Shown here: positions 14,292 through 16,844 of the stretch, piece after piece | Layout: each line of letters opens with the position of its first letter | Position numbering within the stretch: the stretch's first letter is position 1 | Origin: Deltaproteobacteria bacterium | Lineage (GTDB): Bacteria > Desulfobacterota > DSM-4660 > Desulfatiglandales > HGW-15 | Assembly: GCA_019308985.1 (NCBI GenBank) | Contig: JAFDHB010000073.1 | Coordinates: 1 to 16,844, forward strand | Length of the DNA stretch: 16,844 nt | Reading direction: 5' to 3' | The notes under the pieces: model-generated | Told to the model about the DNA's origin: nothing | Databases searched by the model: none | What the model saw: only the letters and a program-made list of their open reading frames with translations | Made by a program: the position numbers and the translations under genes

Positions 14292-16280
14292 TTACCTCCT
14301 TTGTTTTTCATTGAATCCTTTCATCCTATAAAGATTTGCAAGAGCTAGATGAAGCTGAAATAATCTTTCCGATTCAATACCTTGGCCCTCATCATCAACC
14401 AAAAACTCCTCCCACTGTTGTTCGCTGAGAGGCTGTACAGCCTCATAGATTTGTTTCGTTACTTTCTCTTTGAACCAAAAAAGTCCAATATCTCTTCGTT
14501 GGAGTCTCAGCAATATATCGCGATGAAAGCGGTCAAGTCCTCTCCTATCCACGTAGGCGGTAAATAGTGCCTTGATTACGGTCTGTATCCGCTCTGGTAA
14601 ACCATCGGATGGTTCCCCGTCTGTTAGTGCGGAAATGTCCACCGATGTCCGATTTTCATAAAACCATTGGGTCCATAATAAGCGCATCTGGAAAAGCAAT
14701 TCTGAAACGAAAGGTCTCTCATTATCCAATTTACAGAGTTTTGACCAATGGCCATAAGTAAAACCATCTTCTGATTCTCCAAGTTGGGTAAATTGATCTC
14801 GTAGCCATCTAATCCCAAGCTTACCCAGTTTCAACTGTCCAAGAACGTCTCTTTGGAAGCGTCCCCGTCCTCTTTCCCTCACATAGTGATTATAGATAAC
14901 TCCTGCGTAATAAAAACATGGATGTTGAGTGTATTTAGCTTTTGCCGGAGTAATACCTTTAAGTTTGTCGTTTCCAGTTGGATGGTGCAAATAGAACCGT
15001 ATGAAATTCCACCCCTCCCATTCTACGGTAATTCCAGCGCCCTTTTTTATAGGAAAGAGGTCAAGATAGTCCTCCAGGGTGAGTTCACCTGTTTCCGCCA
15101 GTCTGACCATCGACGACCTGAATTGGTTTCGAACCCTCTCTTCCCTAAAGGCCTCGGGGCGTTGCATACGCTTTAGTTCTTTCGCAGTGAGCTGTTGTGA
15201 TATTTCTTTTGCCAATTTATGTGCTATTTGTAGAGATTTAGGAGAATGATTTCGGATGCGTGTCTGATAAAGGGAGAAAAGTTTCGGTAAAGCCCCTTTT
15301 CTTTTTCCTTTGGGATATAGATTGGGATAGTCGCGTCTGTCTAAAATGCATTGGAACAGAGAATACCGAGGGTTCTTTCCTTCAGACTTAACAAGGGATT
15401 CAATATCGGGTTGCAATCCATTTTGAACTGCCTCCCAAAGGAACATCAATGCAGGATTGGGGATTTCTTCTATTTTACATCTAATACCATCTTTAGGCGC
15501 CTGACCCGAGTTACTAAAGCACCACATATAAAGCGAAGTTCCCTCAGGAACCTCTTTTTTAAGCTTTCTGAAGAATTCCAATAACCTTCTTATTATAGCT
15601 ACGCTTTTATCTTTTTTTCCTAGGGTCTCATAGTCTCCCGCTTTTATGCGTCCTATGTTGTGTTCGACTATATCGCAGAGGAATTCATACCAGAATTCGG
15701 TCGAAGTGCATTGAAAAACTACCAGACGACCGTTCAACAAAATCAATCCCATTGGCAAATAGTGGATAGCAAAAAGGCATTTGGGACATATATGAGGGGG
15801 TTTTGAAGCAGCGGGAAGCGCCTGTGCATCGCTTCCTAAACTTCCAGCCAAGGGGAACCAATCTCTTCCCACACATTTATCTTCAGGAGCCTTTTTTCCA
15901 TTATCTTCAACCGCCTTCTTACAAACCTTAGCAAAATCAAAATCTGAAGGACTTCCACATGCCCAACACCTTGGGCCTTTCCCGCTTGATTGATAGATCT
16001 CTTTAAGAAAACCGCTCAGGGTACTTTTATATATTGGAATCCTTACATGTGTGGGATAAGAGGGCTGTTTCAAGGGATTATTTGTTCCAAATATTTGAGT
16101 GAAAGCTTTAAGCTTGGAGTTCCATTCGGCTAATTGCGTACCATCTCCATAAACTGATTTAAGATCGGCTAAAGTAAGTTGGTTGACCTCGTCCAGTTTG
16201 GCCAGGGCGCTGATCACGCCCAATCCCGTATCCACAAAAGGGTTTCCGGTTAACCCAATCTTCAGTTTCTCCTTATCCAT
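14292..16280 (-). CDS. cst1: Cas8 large subunit, Cst1 (CXXC-CXXC) family
   Basis: From the ATG at 16280 this is a 662-residue Cst1-type Cas8. The family opening LTGNPFVDTGLGVISALA (10-27) is followed by two zinc-binding pairs, CWAC (105-108) and CPKC (165-168). Cas8 recognises the PAM and recruits Cas3. The frame also opens at an ATG at 16316, but a GGAGG at 16289-16293 sits 8 nt before the ATG at 16280 and the family motif begins just after it, so I chose the later start. Two helical segments near the C-terminus, about 462-543 and 572-653, are duplicates of each other (YV-x2-RG-x2-RF-x-RD ... IG-x2-W ... LFQ). They may provide the Cas11-like small-subunit function, for which no separate gene is present. 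Confidence 0.88.
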   Translation of the reverse strand: MDKEKLKIGLTGNPFVDTGLGVISALAKLDEVNQLTLADLKSVYGDGTQLAEWNSKLKAFTQIFGTNNPLKQPSYPTHVRIPIYKSTLSGFLKEIYQSSGKGPRCWACGSPSDFDFAKVCKKAVEDNGKKAPEDKCVGRDWFPLAGSLGSDAQALPAASKPPHICPKCLFAIHYLPMGLILLNGRLVVFQCTSTEFWYEFLCDIVEHNIGRIKAGDYETLGKKDKSVAIIRRLLEFFRKLKKEVPEGTSLYMWCFSNSGQAPKDGIRCKIEEIPNPALMFLWEAVQNGLQPDIESLVKSEGKNPRYSLFQCILDRRDYPNLYPKGKRKGALPKLFSLYQTRIRNHSPKSLQIAHKLAKEISQQLTAKELKRMQRPEAFREERVRNQFRSSMVRLAETGELTLEDYLDLFPIKKGAGITVEWEGWNFIRFYLHHPTGNDKLKGITPAKAKYTQHPCFYYAGVIYNHYVRERGRGRFQRDVLGQLKLGKLGIRWLRDQFTQLGESEDGFTYGHWSKLCKLDNERPFVSELLFQMRLLWTQWFYENRTSVDISALTDGEPSDGLPERIQTVIKALFTAYVDRRGLDRFHRDILLRLQRRDIGLFWFKEKVTKQIYEAVQPLSEQQWEEFLVDDEGQGIESERLFQLHLALANLYRMKGFNEKQRR
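14295..14300 (-). promoter_or_regulatory. Ribosome binding site of cas7 inside the cas8 3' end
   Basis: A perfect AGGAGG lies six bases before the cas7 ATG and within the last sense codons of cas8 (Arg-Arg-stop), so ribosomes ending on cas8 would cover or expose it. This suggests coupled, high-level translation of the Cas7 backbone, which is needed in several copies per complex. Confidence 0.75.
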
Positions 16281-16288
16281 CCCTTTAG

Positions 16289-16293
16289 CCTCC
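16289..16293 (-). promoter_or_regulatory. Ribosome binding site that sets the cas8 start
   Basis: GGAGG placed 8 nt upstream of the ATG at 16280, between the HD-protein stop and cas8. The alternative ATG at 16316 has no comparable site and lies inside the HD gene, so this site decides the start. Confidence 0.7.
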
Positions 16294-16296
16294 GAT

Positions 16297-16701
16297 TTAC
16301 GCAAGTCCCATAACATCCATTACCTTTTCACTGATATTCTCAAATCCCAACACACTACAAAGCTCAGGGGTGATTTTTCTTGTCAAATCAGGGTCCACAT
16401 CGGAAACAAAATCTCGTTTCCCTAAAATGTACTCCTGCCACTCCGGCTTTTCCTTTCCCGCATCATGGGCAATAACCGAGGCAATAAGGACTTTCTCTTC
16501 CTCTTCGGTCAGATCAAAATGATTGGGCCTTCTTAATATGGGCAAAAGAGATACAAGGGCATCCAGCTCTACCATGGTGTGCTCAAAGAGGCTCTGTTCA
16601 AACTCCCGCTGTTTGGCGGTGAGCCTTTTCCAGCCTCGTTGCAACATGAATTCTGTAGCTCTTTCTTTAAGGGTCTCATAATGTTTCATAGAATTTTCCA
16701 T
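16297..16701 (-). CDS. Short HD-domain protein, Cas3''/Cas10d-HD-like, apparently incomplete
   Basis: A 134-residue protein with the first half of an HD phosphohydrolase/nuclease domain: FEHT (H41) and AHDAGKEKPEWQEYI (H79-D80 in the HD motif). The order, histidine before HD, is that of Cas3'' rather than the permuted Cas10 order. The HDAGK-x-EWQ-x-Y block resembles the N-terminal HD domain of type I-D Cas10d. The later metal-binding histidines and the final aspartate are missing, because the frame stops at MGLA just before cas8. It may be a degenerate or split HD domain, or a short accessory form. A second in-frame ATG at 16689 is a possible start. It is the first gene of the type I operon and ends 16 bp before cas8. 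Confidence 0.7.
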   Translation of the reverse strand: MENSMKHYETLKERATEFMLQRGWKRLTAKQREFEQSLFEHTMVELDALVSLLPILRRPNHFDLTEEEEKVLIASVIAHDAGKEKPEWQEYILGKRDFVSDVDPDLTRKITPELCSVLGFENISEKVMDVMGLA

Positions 16702-16707
16702 TATCCT

Positions 16708-16764
16708 TTAGGCCGCCGAGCCCGACCGCGATGTCGGCGCAGAAATCGCCTTGCGCTTATTCAT
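16708..16764 (-). other. GC-rich leader with two small hairpins upstream of the first cas gene
   Basis: This stretch is clearly richer in G and C than its surroundings. It holds two short inverted repeats: CCGAC (16722-16726) with GTCGG (16733-16737), and GCGCA (16737-16741) with TGCGC (16752-16756). A short open frame of 18 codons starts at an ATG at 16764 and stops at 16708, but it shows no family resemblance. It may be a structured leader or a junction remnant. No clear promoter was found in it. Confidence 0.3.
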
Positions 16765-16787
16765 GGTAGGCCCTAATCCTTTTGGGT

Positions 16788-16844
16788 TCATTTGCCATAG
16801 GCAGCCCGGACTTCTTTGATATCAAAACCAATCGGCTTCTTCGG
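16788..16844 (-). CDS. Partial C-terminus of an unidentified upstream gene
   Basis: The minus strand is open from the window edge to a TGA at 16788-16790 and gives 18 residues ending IKEVRAAYGK. It probably belongs to a gene lying beyond the window on the same strand as the cas genes. A second frame is also open here, so even the reading frame is uncertain. No function can be assigned. Confidence 0.35.
   Translation of the reverse strand, partial: PKKPIGFDIKEVRAAYGK

Noticed and set aside
16815..16826. 12-bp perfect palindrome TTTGATATCAAA
   Set aside because: It lies in the likely coding tail of the upstream gene, and short AT-rich palindromes of this size arise by chance.
1..16844. CRISPR array
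   Set aside because: No regularly spaced direct repeats were seen; the genes fill nearly all the sequence and the largest gap (about 150 bp) holds the hairpin and tRNA-like element.

Overview
The window holds a nearly gap-free run of CRISPR-Cas effector genes, all on the minus strand, so it reads from high to low coordinates. It looks like a chromosomal or metagenomic contig from a moderately AT-rich prokaryote. Shine-Dalgarno sites are strong and genes overlap by 4-8 bp, which favours a bacterium or an archaeon with bacterial-like translation. I cannot name a taxon. The left edge carries the remains of a VapBC-like toxin-antitoxin pair, and the right edge the tail of an unidentified gene.

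Type I module (about 16.7 to 9.7 kb): a short HD-domain protein, a Cst1-type Cas8 large subunit, a Cst2/DevR-type Cas7 backbone, Cas5, a complete HD-helicase Cas3, and a small protein I cannot identify. This is the Cst (Tneap) type I-B arrangement. There is no separate cas11, but the C-terminus of Cas8 carries a tandem duplication of a helical domain that could serve that role.

Junction (about 9.57 to 9.72 kb): a tRNA-shaped element on the opposite strand with anticodon GCT, a tRNA-Asn-like body and one mismatch in each of three stems. Its 5' end overlaps a strong hairpin. This is the only intergenic stretch of any size inside the cas run.

Type III-C module (about 9.57 to 2.2 kb): Cmr1, a Cmr6-like Cas7, a Csx11-family Cas10, Cmr4, Cmr5 and a Cas5/Csx10-like RAMP protein. 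All six adjoin by short overlaps, as in one polycistronic message. Csx11 keeps a circularly permuted HD nuclease but has no GGDD in the palm, so cyclic oligoadenylate signalling is not expected. Cmr4 keeps the aspartate expected to cut target RNA.

Appended 44 bp downstream is a stand-alone Cas3'-type helicase (about 2.1 to 0.12 kb) of the kind seen in type I-D. A Cas10 with an HD domain and a dead palm, plus RAMP subunits, plus a separate Cas3', has the same parts list as a type I-D effector. This is the most interesting aspect of the window: the III-C complex may have acquired processive DNA-degrading ability.

The window contains no CRISPR array, no cas1, cas2 or cas4, and no recognisable cas6. 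Both effector complexes must obtain crRNA from elsewhere in the genome, possibly from a shared source.
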